Assembly: GCA_017302105.1 (NCBI GenBank)
Contig: JAFLCS010000001.1
Span: 620,001 to 684,000, forward strand
DNA length: 64,000 nucleotides
Source of the DNA: Caulobacterales bacterium
GTDB taxonomy: Bacteria; Pseudomonadota; Alphaproteobacteria; Caulobacterales; Caulobacteraceae
Direction of reading: 5' to 3'
Of the stretch, positions 33,885 through 42,751 are shown one piece after another (position 1 is the stretch's first letter; each line of letters starts with the position of its first letter). The notes under the pieces are model-generated. The model had not been told where the DNA came from. It worked only from the letters and a program-made list of their open reading frames with translations, and searched no databases. A program made the translations under genes and the position numbers.

Positions 33885-34901
33885 ATGACGATCCTCGACC
33901 TTCCCACCGCCTCCCGATTTGCCGCCGCCGCGCTCGGCCATGTCGGCCGCGAATTTCCCAACAAGATGGATCACGTCCTGGACGGCCCCCAGGACGCGCG
34001 CGGCCCCCGGGCGTTCCACCCGATCTTTTTCGGCAGCTTCGACTGGCACAGCTGCGTGCACGGCTGGTGGACCCTGGCGACCCTGACGCGCCTGTTCCCC
34101 GAGATGCCCGAAGCCAGGCTCGTGCTGGCGGCCGCGACGACCGCCTTCTCGGCTGAGAATGTCGAGGCCGAGCGGGCCTATCTGGACCGGCCGTCGTCAC
34201 GGGGCTTCGAGCGGCCCTACGGCTGGGCCTGGCTGCTGATGCTTCAGGCCGAACTGAACCGGCACGAGACCGAGGCCGGCCGGCGCTGGGCGCGGGCGCT
34301 GGAGCCGCTCAGCGATGCTTTTGCCGATCGGTTCCGGGCCTTCTTGCCGATCTCGGCCTATCCGGTGCGGGTCGGCACCCACTATTCGACCGCCTTTGCG
34401 CTGCGTCTGGCGCTGGATTACGCGGTCGAGCGTTCCGACGACGACCTGACCGCGCTGTTACGGGACAAGGCGGTGGCCTGGTACGGTTCAGACCGTGATT
34501 GCCAGGCCTGGGAGCCGGACCAGGACGCCTTCCTGTCGCCGGCCCTGATGGAGGCCGAGCTGATGCGCGCCGTACTGGGTGACGGTTTTGCAGCCTGGTT
34601 CGAGGATTTCCTGCCCCGTGCCGGACAGGGCCGGCCCGTTGTCCTGTTCGAACCGGTCACGCCCTCGGACCGCAGCGACGGCAAGATCGCCCATCTGGAC
34701 GGCCTGAATCTGTCGCGGGCCTGGTGCTGGCGCGGCATTGCTTCGGCCCTGCCACGGGGTCATGCCGTCCGGGATCTCGCGCTGGAGGCCGCCGATCAGC
34801 ACCTGGCGGCCAGCCTGCCCCACGTCACCGGCGACTATATGGGCGAGCACTGGCTGGCGAGTTTCGCCCTTCTGGCCCTGCTCGCGCCCGACGCCGGCTA
34901 G
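33885..34901 (+). CDS. DUF2891 family protein
   Basis: A 338-residue soluble protein of DUF2891. Typical features are HPIFFGSFDWHSCVHGWWTLATL near the N-terminus, RPYGWAWLLMLQAEL, YPVRVGTHYSTAFAL, and ending NLSRAWCWRGIASALP then HVTGDYMGEHWLASFALLAL. The alpha-helical barrel (six-hairpin-like) look and conserved Trp/His suggest a glycan- or amide-active enzyme, but this is inference. It starts 3 nt after the DUF979 stop, so the three genes form one operon. The stop overlaps the convergent hydrolase. Confidence 0.88.
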   Translation: MTILDLPTASRFAAAALGHVGREFPNKMDHVLDGPQDARGPRAFHPIFFGSFDWHSCVHGWWTLATLTRLFPEMPEARLVLAAATTAFSAENVEAERAYLDRPSSRGFERPYGWAWLLMLQAELNRHETEAGRRWARALEPLSDAFADRFRAFLPISAYPVRVGTHYSTAFALRLALDYAVERSDDDLTALLRDKAVAWYGSDRDCQAWEPDQDAFLSPALMEAELMRAVLGDGFAAWFEDFLPRAGQGRPVVLFEPVTPSDRSDGKIAHLDGLNLSRAWCWRGIASALPRGHAVRDLALEAADQHLAASLPHVTGDYMGEHWLASFALLALLAPDAG

Positions 34902-35791
34902 GGCAGCTCGGCCAGGAACGACAGGATGGCGGCCTCGGCCTCTGGCTCATCCAGCATGGGGGCATGGCCGACGTTCGGTACCTCGGCATAGAGCATACCG
35001 GGGGCTTTCCTGCGCATCTTGCCGGCGATTTCGGCATCCAGCAGGTCCGAAATTCCGCCCCGGATCAGCAGGGTCGGCCGGTGCTTGGCCAACCTCTTGA
35101 AGAAGGGCCACAGGTTCGGGACCAGAGCCCGGGCTCCGGCCTTGGCGATCGGAACCATGATGTCGGTGTCGTAGTCCAGAACCGGCCGGCCCTCGTCATT
35201 TTCGCGGAAGGTACGGCGCGCAAAGGCCTCCCAGTCTGCGTCTGAATAGTGCGGCATGGCCGAGGCGTTGACCTCCTTGATGTAGCCCGCCGCCGCCGCC
35301 CATGTCGGCGTGTCCACCGGCTTGCCGGCATACTGGGCGATCCGGGCCAGCCCGACCTTGGAAACCTCCGGCCCGATATCGTTCAGGATGGCGGCAGCGA
35401 CGATCCGTGACTTGAAGAAGGTCACCGCCATGGTGACCAGCCCCCCCATGGAGGTGCCCAGGAACACCGCCCGCTTCAGGCCCAGCTGCTCGAACATATC
35501 CACGACGTCACGGGCATAGACCTGAGGCTGATAGGTCATCGGGTCCGGTGCCCGCTCGGAGCGTCCCCGCCCGCGCACATCCATGGCGATGACCCGCCGT
35601 CCTGTCGCGGCGATGCGGCGCGCGATCGCGTCGAAATCGGCCGAGTTGCGGGTCAGGCCATGAATACAGATGACCGGCAACCGCGCCGGACCGTCTGCCC
35701 CCGGATAGTCGCGGGCGTACAGCGACAGGCCGTCGCGCGAGGTGAACCAGCGGTGGGCATAGGCAGGCGTCAGTGTGTCGGGTTTTTTCAT
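34898..35791 (-). CDS. Alpha/beta hydrolase
   Basis: A 297-residue alpha/beta-hydrolase-fold protein. The oxyanion motif is CIHGLTRNS, the nucleophile elbow is LGTSMGGL with S114, and the late acid and His are in the DLLDAEIAG and VGHAPMLDEP stretches. It resembles small esterases or haloalkane-like hydrolases of unknown substrate. The ATG at 35791 gives a normal start; one at 35827 is possible. It is convergent with DUF2891. Confidence 0.88.
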   Translation of the reverse strand: MKKPDTLTPAYAHRWFTSRDGLSLYARDYPGADGPARLPVICIHGLTRNSADFDAIARRIAATGRRVIAMDVRGRGRSERAPDPMTYQPQVYARDVVDMFEQLGLKRAVFLGTSMGGLVTMAVTFFKSRIVAAAILNDIGPEVSKVGLARIAQYAGKPVDTPTWAAAAGYIKEVNASAMPHYSDADWEAFARRTFRENDEGRPVLDYDTDIMVPIAKAGARALVPNLWPFFKRLAKHRPTLLIRGGISDLLDAEIAGKMRRKAPGMLYAEVPNVGHAPMLDEPEAEAAILSFLAELP

Positions 35792-35922
35792 GGGTTGATG
35801 AATAGCGGTCGGCAACGGCTTCGTCACCCCGTTGAACCGCGTCCCTTACAAGACCGTAAGGTGGACCCGGCCACTTCAAACGCTAGGTTACCCCCGCCTT
35901 GTTCATCGTCTGGACCCACCTC

Positions 35923-38088
35923 ATGTTCCGAACCTCCGTCGCACTTGCTGCCCTTCTGGCCACCACCACCATGACCCTGCCGAATAACGCCCTGGCCCAG
36001 GAGGCTGCCCCCTCGACCCCGTCGGAGGCCGAAGACCCCTATCTGTGGCTGGAAGACATCCACGGCGAGCGGGCCATGGCGTGGGTACAGGCCCACAATG
36101 AGCACAGTCTGGCCGTGCTTCAGGGCGATCCGCGCTATCAGACCCTGTACGATGAGGCTCTCGCCATTCTCCAGGCGACCGACCGGATTCCGACGCCGGG
36201 CTTTGCGCCGGGCGGGCACATCGATAATTTCTGGCAGGGAGCCGGGCACGTGCGCGGCATCTGGCGGCGCACGACCCTGGACAGCTACCGCTCGGGCGAC
36301 ACCCAGTGGGAGACCATCCTGGACTTCGACGCCCTGGCCGAGGCTGAAGGCGAGAACTGGGTTTACAAAGGCGCGTCCTGCCTGCCGCCGCAAGACCGCT
36401 ACTGCCTGGTCAGTCTGTCGGACGGCGGTCGCGACGCGGTCACGGTGCGCGAATACGATACCGTCGAGCGCCGCTTCGTCGAGGGCGGCTTCGTCATCCC
36501 CGAGAGCAAGTCGGACGTCACCTGGATTGACCAGGACACCCTTCTGGTCGGCACGGACTGGGGGGCGGACGGCGATATGACCGATAGCGGCTATCCCAAT
36601 ACGGTCAGGGTGCTGCGCCGAGGCCAGGCCCTCGATCAGGCCCAGGAAATCTTCCGCGGCGAGACGACCGATGTGTCGTCCTCGGGCTATACGCTTCGCG
36701 ATGCGGATGGTGCGGTTCAGGCCACCCTCATCAACCGTGCGATCACCTTCTACGAATCCGAAACCCTGCTGGTGAACGCCGACTGGACGACGATGGCCCT
36801 GCCGATGCCGGGACAGTCGACCATCCAGGCCCTGGTGGGCGGTCGACTGGTCTTCACCACCGAGCAGGACTGGATCGCGCCGACCGGTGAATCCTTCGCG
36901 TCCGGCGATCTGGTGGCCTGGAATCTGGCGGCCTTCAAGGCCGACCCGGCCGGCACCCACCCCGAGCTGGTGCTGCACCCGGGCGAGCGAGATTCCATCG
37001 AGGATGTCTCGGCCACGCGCAATCAGCTGGTTGTGGCCCTGTTCGAGAATGTGCGTGGCTCGGTCTATGTGCTGCGCCCCCAGGCCGGCGCGACAGAATG
37101 GTCGCGCACCCGTCTGGACCTGCCTGAAAACGTCACGGTTGGGCTCGGCTCGGCCGATACGGAAAGCGATCAGGTCTTCGTCAATGTCTCGGGCTATCTG
37201 AACCCCAACAGCCTGTGGCTGGCTAATGCCGAGACCGGAGCCGTCCAACAGGTCCGCAGCCTGCCGGATCGCTTCGACGCCAGCGGTATGGTGGTCGAGC
37301 AGTTCGAGGCGCGCTCGGCCGACGGCACGATGATTCCCTATTTCGTGGTCCATGCACGGGACATGGCGCTGGATGGGACCAACCCGACCCTGCTTTACGG
37401 CTATGGCGGATTCCAGAATTCTCTGCTGCCCGGCTATTCGGGCACGGTCGGGCGGCTGTGGCTGTCGCGCGGCGGCGTCTATGTCATTGCCAATACCCGC
37501 GGCGGTGGCGAGTTCGGCCCGCGCTGGCACCAGGCCGCGCTTCAGGAAAATCGCCAGCGCGCCCACGAAGACTTCCAGGCCGTCGCCCTGGACTTGATTG
37601 CGCGCAACATTACCTCCCAGCCGCACCTGGGCATCATGGGCGGTTCGCAGGGCGGGCTGTTCATGGGGGCGATGCTGACCCAGCGCCCGGACCTCATCAA
37701 CGGCGCGGTCATCCAGGTGCCGCTGTTTGATATGCTGCGTTTCCACCGCCTGTTGGCGGGCGCGTCGTGGATCGCCGAATACGGCAACCCGGACATCCCG
37801 CAGGAGCGCGCCTGGATCGCGGCCTATTCGCCCTATCAGAACCTGCGCGCCGGCCAGCCCTATCCCGAGGTCTTCATCCACACCTCGACGGCGGATGACC
37901 GGGTGCATCCGGGCCATGCCCGCAAGGCGGCGGCCCGGCTTGAGGAACTGGGCTATCCGGTCCTGTATTTCGAGAACACCGACGGTGGTCATGCGGCGGG
38001 CGCCAACCTGTTGCACACAGCGCGCCGGATCGCGCTGGAATACACCTATCTGAACCGGCGCCTGGTCGACACGCCGACCCAGGAATAG
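35923..38088 (+). CDS. Secreted prolyl oligopeptidase family serine peptidase (paralogue 1)
   Basis: A 721-residue S9A-type protein with a signal peptide (MFRTSVALAALLATTTMTLPNNALAQ). The N-terminus PYLWLEDIHGERAMAWVQAHN is typical, a seven-bladed propeller follows, and the C-terminal hydrolase domain has GYGGFQNS, TRGGGEFGPRWHQ and the nucleophile motif GGSQGG (Ser about residue 575), then DDRVHPGHARK and GGH. It cleaves proline-containing peptides in the periplasm. The ATG at 35923 is preferred to one at 35899. The paralogue lies directly downstream. Confidence 0.93.
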   Translation: MFRTSVALAALLATTTMTLPNNALAQEAAPSTPSEAEDPYLWLEDIHGERAMAWVQAHNEHSLAVLQGDPRYQTLYDEALAILQATDRIPTPGFAPGGHIDNFWQGAGHVRGIWRRTTLDSYRSGDTQWETILDFDALAEAEGENWVYKGASCLPPQDRYCLVSLSDGGRDAVTVREYDTVERRFVEGGFVIPESKSDVTWIDQDTLLVGTDWGADGDMTDSGYPNTVRVLRRGQALDQAQEIFRGETTDVSSSGYTLRDADGAVQATLINRAITFYESETLLVNADWTTMALPMPGQSTIQALVGGRLVFTTEQDWIAPTGESFASGDLVAWNLAAFKADPAGTHPELVLHPGERDSIEDVSATRNQLVVALFENVRGSVYVLRPQAGATEWSRTRLDLPENVTVGLGSADTESDQVFVNVSGYLNPNSLWLANAETGAVQQVRSLPDRFDASGMVVEQFEARSADGTMIPYFVVHARDMALDGTNPTLLYGYGGFQNSLLPGYSGTVGRLWLSRGGVYVIANTRGGGEFGPRWHQAALQENRQRAHEDFQAVALDLIARNITSQPHLGIMGGSQGGLFMGAMLTQRPDLINGAVIQVPLFDMLRFHRLLAGASWIAEYGNPDIPQERAWIAAYSPYQNLRAGQPYPEVFIHTSTADDRVHPGHARKAAARLEELGYPVLYFENTDGGHAAGANLLHTARRIALEYTYLNRRLVDTPTQE

Positions 38089-38098
38089 GCACAGGTAC

Positions 38099-38244
38099 CC
38101 TTCTCCCCTTGGGGGAGAAGGTGGGCCGCACAGCGGCTCGGATGAGGGGTATGTCCGAGCGCACTGGAGTTATCAGGACCAGGCGGAGAGAGCCTCCTCA
38201 TCCGTCATGCTCCGCAAGCCACCTTTTCCTCCGAGAGGAGAAGG
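38099..38244. repeat. Palindromic MITE/REP-like intergenic element, copy 2
   Basis: Inverted arms begin CCTTCTCCCCTTGGGGGAGAAGG and end CCTCCGAGAGGAGAAGG, with inner GGATGAGGGG/CTCCTCATCC arms. It lies in the gap between the two tandem oligopeptidase genes. The arms are less perfect than in the copy at 10324. Confidence 0.75.
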
Positions 38245-38256
38245 CAGGAGGTAGAT

Positions 38257-40521
38257 ATGCGCACCCTCGCCCTTGCCGCTGTGCTGATGTGCAGCGCCGC
38301 ACCCGCCGCACTGGCCCAGGAGGGGGCTGCCGAAGTCATGGACCTTCGCAGCCAAGTCGCGGTGCCGGCAATGCCGGCCGACCTGTCGGTCGACGGGGTC
38401 GCGGCGGCCGATACCTATATCTGGCTTGAAGACGTCGACAGCGAGCGGGCCATGGAGCGGGTGCGCGCCTTCAACACCGATGCGCAGGCTCGGCTCGATG
38501 CCGACCCGCGCTTCGAGCCGTTCCGCCAGGCGGCCTATGAGATCTTGTCGGCCACCGACCGCATTGCCTATCCGCATATGCAGGACGGCATGGTCTTCAA
38601 CTTCTGGCAGGACGACACCCATCCCAAAGGCATTTGGCGGCGGGCCACGCCCGAGAGCTATCGCGCCGGCGAGCCGGTCTGGGAAACGATCCTGGACGTC
38701 GGTGCCCTGGCTGAGGCGGAAGGCCGCGACTGGGTCTTCAAGGGGGCAAACTGCTACGGGCCGGATGAGCGGCTGTGTCTGATCGCCCTGTCGGACGGTG
38801 GCGGCGATGCGGTTCAGGTGCGCGAATACGACACCCACGCCCGGGCCTTCGTCGAGGGTGGTTTCGTGCTGCCGATGGGCAAGCATCGCTATGACTGGCT
38901 GGATCAGGACACGCTTCTGGTCGCCACGGACTTCGGCGACGTCGATGGCCGGTCGTCCCTGACCGAGAGCGGCTATCCCTATATCGTGCGCGCCCTGTCA
39001 CGCGGCCAGACGCTGGATCAGGCCACGACTGTCTTTTCCGGCGAGCAGGGTGACGGCGGCTACGGCGTCAATCCGTCCGTCTATCGCGGGCCGGACGGCG
39101 AGCTGGAGGCGGTGCTGATCAACCGCCCGCTCGACACCTTCCGCAGCGAGACCTACGCCCTGATCGATGGTCAGCCGGACCGGCTGAATATGCCGGAGCG
39201 CGCAAGCGTCTGGGGGGTCTTCGGCGACCGCATCATCTTCTCTATTGAAGAGCCGTGGCGCTGGGGCGCGACGGACTACGCGACCGGCTCGCTGATGGGC
39301 ATAGGGCTCAACCTGCTGGCTCAGGACGAGGACAGCGATGATCCGATCATCATCTCCAACGCCGTCCCGCTGATCTTCCAGCCGAACGCGCGTCAGTCGA
39401 TTGAACAGGTGGCGATCACGCGTGATCGGATCGTGGTGACCATGTTCGACAACGTCGTCGGCCAGCTGCGCGTCTTCGCCAATCGCGGCGAATGGGGCTG
39501 GCCCGAGACGGTCGTGTCCGTGCCGGACAACGCCACCATCGGCCTGGTTGATGCGGGCCGCTCGTCCAACCAGATCTACTATTCGGTCGAGGGCTTTCTG
39601 ACGCCCAACACCCTGATGACGGCCGATGTCGGCGCTGGCGAGCCGCAGCGCCGCGCCGACCAGAGCCGCACCCTGGATCTGGGCCAGATGGTGGCCCAGA
39701 TGCCGGCCCGCTTTGACGCTTCGAATGCGGTGGTCGAGCAGTTCGAGGTGGCCTCCACCGACGGGACGATGATCCCCTATTTCCTGGTGCGCCCGCGCGA
39801 CCTGGCCATGGATGGATCGGCGGCGACGATCCTTTATGGCTATGGCGGCTTCCTGGTATCCAAGCCCGCCGACTACATTCCCGAGATGGGTGCCCTTTGG
39901 CTGGAGAACGGCGGGGCCTATGTCATCGCCAACATCCACGGCGGCGGCGAGTTCGGCCCGGCCTGGCACCAGGCGGCCTTGCGTGAAAACCGCCAGCGCG
40001 CCTTCGATGACTTCTATGCGGTGGCCGAGGATCTGATCGCGCGCGGCATCACCTCGCCTGAGCATTTGGGCATCTATGGCCGTTCGAACGGCGGGGTGCT
40101 GACCTCGGTGGCCGTGACCCAGCGCCCGGACCTGTTCAATGCGGCGGTAATCGAAAGCCCGCTGATCGATATGCTGCGCTATCCCTTCCTGCCCGCGGGG
40201 GCCTCCTGGATCGGGGAATACGGCGACCCGCGCCTGCCCGGCGATGCGGCCTTCATTGCCCGCTATTCGGCCTATCAGAACGTGCGGCCCGGCCTGGAGC
40301 ATTTCCCGCAGGTCTATATCACCACCAACACCCACGATGATCGGGTCCACCCCGGACACGCGCGCAAGTTCGCCGCGCGCCTGGCCGAGTACGGCTACGA
40401 CCCGATCTATTTCGAAGACACCGCCGGCGGCCATTCCTATGACGCTGACCCGACGGCCAACGCCCGGCGCTGGGCCCGCCACTACGTCTATCTGGCACAG
40501 CGGCTGATGGACGAGGAATGA
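38257..40521 (+). CDS. Secreted prolyl oligopeptidase family serine peptidase (paralogue 2)
   Basis: A 754-residue S9A-type peptidase with a signal peptide (MRTLALAAVLMCSAAPAALAQ). It starts with YIWLEDVDSERAMERVRAFN and shares the layout of the upstream gene through the whole length, including GGGEFGPAWHQ. The nucleophile motif differs: GRSNGG, with Ser near residue 610, against GGSQGG in paralogue 1. HDDRVHPGHARKFA and GGH complete the triad. The two genes are a tandem duplication separated by a palindromic element. Confidence 0.93.
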   Translation: MRTLALAAVLMCSAAPAALAQEGAAEVMDLRSQVAVPAMPADLSVDGVAAADTYIWLEDVDSERAMERVRAFNTDAQARLDADPRFEPFRQAAYEILSATDRIAYPHMQDGMVFNFWQDDTHPKGIWRRATPESYRAGEPVWETILDVGALAEAEGRDWVFKGANCYGPDERLCLIALSDGGGDAVQVREYDTHARAFVEGGFVLPMGKHRYDWLDQDTLLVATDFGDVDGRSSLTESGYPYIVRALSRGQTLDQATTVFSGEQGDGGYGVNPSVYRGPDGELEAVLINRPLDTFRSETYALIDGQPDRLNMPERASVWGVFGDRIIFSIEEPWRWGATDYATGSLMGIGLNLLAQDEDSDDPIIISNAVPLIFQPNARQSIEQVAITRDRIVVTMFDNVVGQLRVFANRGEWGWPETVVSVPDNATIGLVDAGRSSNQIYYSVEGFLTPNTLMTADVGAGEPQRRADQSRTLDLGQMVAQMPARFDASNAVVEQFEVASTDGTMIPYFLVRPRDLAMDGSAATILYGYGGFLVSKPADYIPEMGALWLENGGAYVIANIHGGGEFGPAWHQAALRENRQRAFDDFYAVAEDLIARGITSPEHLGIYGRSNGGVLTSVAVTQRPDLFNAAVIESPLIDMLRYPFLPAGASWIGEYGDPRLPGDAAFIARYSAYQNVRPGLEHFPQVYITTNTHDDRVHPGHARKFAARLAEYGYDPIYFEDTAGGHSYDADPTANARRWARHYVYLAQRLMDEE

Positions 40522-40522
40522 T

Positions 40523-40698
40523 CCCTTCTCCCCTAGCGGGCCAGGGTGGGCGCTGAAGGCGCTCGGATCCGGGGTTCGAGGCGAGGCCGAGCTAGCGGAC
40601 GTCCAAGTGCAAAACGGATGAGGGATCGGCGTGACCCCTCATCCGTCATTCCCCGCCTTCGCGTGGGCTGCCACCTTCTCGCGCAAGGAGAGAAGGAT
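40523..40698. repeat. Palindromic MITE/REP-like intergenic element, copy 3
   Basis: Left arm CCCTTCTCCCCTAGCGGG and right arm CTTCTCGCGCAAGGAGAGAAGGAT are imperfect inverted copies of the same ends as at 10324 and 38099, with inner GATGAGGG/CCCTCATC arms. It lies directly after the second oligopeptidase gene and just before the end of pstS. Confidence 0.72.
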
Positions 40699-40702
40699 CG
40701 GT

Positions 40703-41755
40703 TCAGCTCGGGCGCACCATGGCGGTACGGGCCCGGAAGGCGGCGCGAACCGCCGCCAGTTGATCGGCCGGCAGCGGGATCATGCCGCGATCAGCCAGAT
40801 AGCCGTCGGTGCCGGCCGCTGCATCCGACAGGAACTCTTCGACGAAGGCCTCCAGGCCCGGCGTCGTCTGCAGGTGGCTGATCTTCACATAGATGTAGAG
40901 CGAGCGGCTGAGCGGATAGGAGCCGTCGGCGATGGTTGAGGCGGTCGGCTGGACGCCGTGGATCGAGGCCGCCTTCACCGAGGTCATATTTTCTTCCAGG
41001 AAGGAATAGCCGAAGACGCCGAGCGCACCGGGCGTGCGGGTCAGGGTCTGGACGATGGCGTTGTCGTTCTCGCCGGAATCGATCCAGCGACCGTCTTCAC
41101 GCAGGGTGTGGGCGATGGTCTCGAAGCGATCCTCATCGCTGTCGGCCAGGGCGGCCAGCGCCGGGATGGCCTCGGCACCAGGCGTCAGGCCCAGCTCCAG
41201 AAAGGCGTCGCGTGTGCCAGAGGTCGGCGGCGGGCCATAGACGGTGATGGCCTGGTTCGGCAGGCCGGCGCGCACATGGTTCCAGGTCGTGTTCGGATTG
41301 GCCTGGAAGCCGGAGCCGTTCGGGGTCTGGGCGGCCAGGGCCAGGTAGATGTCCTGAAGCTGCAGGTCGAAATCGGCTCCATCACGTGCGGTAGCGATCA
41401 CGATGCCGTCCGAGCCGATGCGGATTTCCAGGATCTGATCGACGCCGTTGGCGACGCAGCTGTCGAACTCGGATGCCTTCATCGGGCGCGACGCATTGGC
41501 GACGTCGGGCGTGCCGGCACCGACGCCGGCGCAGAAGGCGGCGATGCCACCGCCGGTTCCGGCCGATTCGACGCGCGGGGCGGTGCCGCCTTCGCGCTGG
41601 GCGAAGGTCTCGGCCACGCGCGTCGCAAACGGAAATACGGTCGAAGACCCCGTTGCCCAGATGCCCTGGGCGGTCCCACCAGCCGTACCGCCGCCCGACG
41701 GGCCGCACGCCGCCACCATCAACAGCGCGATTGCGCTGGCCGCCAGCTTCTTCAT
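40703..41755 (-). CDS. pstS: Phosphate-binding lipoprotein of the PstS family
   Basis: A 350-residue periplasmic binding protein with a lipobox (LMVAAC, Cys at 17). The N-terminal GIWATGSSTVFPFATRVAETFAQ and SAGTGGGIAAFCAG motifs are the phosphate-binding loop of PstS; SRPMKASEFDSC and ITVYGPPPTSGTRDAFLEL follow. It binds inorganic phosphate outside the membrane. The ATG at 41755 gives the lipoprotein signal directly. It lies downstream of phnCDE with a Pho box in its own upstream region, while pstCAB are absent from the window. Confidence 0.9.
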   Translation of the reverse strand: MKKLAASAIALLMVAACGPSGGGTAGGTAQGIWATGSSTVFPFATRVAETFAQREGGTAPRVESAGTGGGIAAFCAGVGAGTPDVANASRPMKASEFDSCVANGVDQILEIRIGSDGIVIATARDGADFDLQLQDIYLALAAQTPNGSGFQANPNTTWNHVRAGLPNQAITVYGPPPTSGTRDAFLELGLTPGAEAIPALAALADSDEDRFETIAHTLREDGRWIDSGENDNAIVQTLTRTPGALGVFGYSFLEENMTSVKAASIHGVQPTASTIADGSYPLSRSLYIYVKISHLQTTPGLEAFVEEFLSDAAAGTDGYLADRGMIPLPADQLAAVRAAFRARTAMVRPS

Positions 41756-41833
41756 GGCTCTATCCCTCTCGGCGCTCCATGCGCCGTCAGGGCGGTCGAT
41801 ACGGCACCTGGATGACACCGTTCCGAAGACGCC

Positions 41834-41873
41834 GCGACAGTGATCCGACGACGGTATGACGGTTCGGTGACGC
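41834..41873 (-). promoter_or_regulatory. Pho box (four 7-mer units) upstream of pstS
   Basis: On the minus strand, four units of the PhoB direct repeat type lie at exact 11-bp spacing: GCGTCAC, CCGTCAT, TCGTCGG and CTGTCGC (consensus CTGTCAT). The middle GTC is at the same phase in each. The distance to the pstS start is about 80 nt. PhoB binding is inferred from the pattern. Confidence 0.7.
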
Positions 41874-41878
41874 CTCTT

Positions 41879-41933
41879 GTCTCCTCCCGGACGGTGTCGC
41901 CGTTGGGGAGGGGGATCACGAAGGGGAGGAGAC
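41879..41933. repeat. Palindrome between phnE and pstS
   Basis: GTCTCCTCCC (41879-41888) and its perfect complement GGGAGGAGAC (41924-41933) flank a GC-rich core. It starts 5 nt after the phnE stop and could end the phnCDE transcript or stabilise it. Similar CTCCTCCC blocks occur at 27317-27472. Confidence 0.6.
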
Positions 41934-41938
41934 GCCGG

Positions 41939-42751
41939 TTACAGCAGGCGCTTGCGCATCACCTGGCTGAGCATATCGATCAGGGTCACGGTGACGACGA
42001 CGATGATCGCGATGGCCGAGACCTCACGGTAGTTGTAGCTGTTGAAGGCGTCGATCAGGGTCGAGCCGATGCCGCCGGCTCCGATCAGGCCCAGCACCGT
42101 GGCGGCGCGGGCGTTCGATTCAAAGCGATACAGCGCAAACGACGTCCACAGCGGAGCCACCTGGGGCAGGATGCCCCAGCGAATCTCGTGCAGCGGCTTG
42201 GCCCCGGTGGCGCGCACGCCCTCGACCGGTCCCTTGTCGATCGATTCGACAGCCTCAGAGAACAGCTTGGCCAGGACGCCGCCGGTGTTCAGCGCCAGCG
42301 CCAGCACGCCGGGAAGCGGTCCCAGGCCCACGATGATGACGAAGATCAGGCCGATCACCAGATCCGGTACTGAGCGCATCAGGTCCATGACCCGGCGAAC
42401 CGGCCACACCAGCCAGGCCGGGGCGACGTTGCGCGCCGCCATGAAGGCCAGGGGGATCGCCAGGAACAGGGCCAGGAACGTACCCCACAGGGCGATCATC
42501 ACCGTTTCGAGCATCTTCTTGATGAAGAAGTCGACGCGAGTGAAGTCCGGGTTGAACAGGGCTCCGGCCATTTCGCCGGCGGTCGATGATCCGTTGAACA
42601 GGCGCGGCAGGTTGTCGATGTCGACCTGCTTGAACGACAGCGCCAGGGCGACGATCAGACCGCCCCACAGAACGATGTCGAACAGCATCGCACCGAGCGG
42701 TCGGCTGGGCGGCGGCGGAACGACGGTGGGATCGACGGCCTGGGTCGTCAC
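41939..42751 (-). CDS. phnE: Phosphonate/phosphite ABC transporter permease
   Basis: A 270-residue inner-membrane permease with about six helices. It shows ETVMIALWGTFLALFLAIPLAFMAARN and the cytoplasmic EAA loop region (EAVESIDKGPVEGVRATGAKPLHEIRWGILPQVAPL), followed by ALYRFESNARAATVLGLIGAGGIG, typical of PhnE. Its start overlaps phnD by 4 nt. It is the channel of the importer with PhnC and PhnD. Confidence 0.93.
   Translation of the reverse strand: MTTQAVDPTVVPPPPSRPLGAMLFDIVLWGGLIVALALSFKQVDIDNLPRLFNGSSTAGEMAGALFNPDFTRVDFFIKKMLETVMIALWGTFLALFLAIPLAFMAARNVAPAWLVWPVRRVMDLMRSVPDLVIGLIFVIIVGLGPLPGVLALALNTGGVLAKLFSEAVESIDKGPVEGVRATGAKPLHEIRWGILPQVAPLWTSFALYRFESNARAATVLGLIGAGGIGSTLIDAFNSYNYREVSAIAIIVVVTVTLIDMLSQVMRKRLL

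Noticed and set aside
35824-38016. A 730-residue open frame antisense to the first oligopeptidase gene
   Set aside because: It is a GC-rich shadow frame: no signal, no domain, no ribosome-binding site, and the sense strand has a complete enzyme with catalytic motifs.
38998-40482. A 494-residue open frame antisense to the second oligopeptidase gene
   Set aside because: It is a mirror of the GC-rich sense codons. The composition is Arg/Gly/His/Asp-rich without domain sense.
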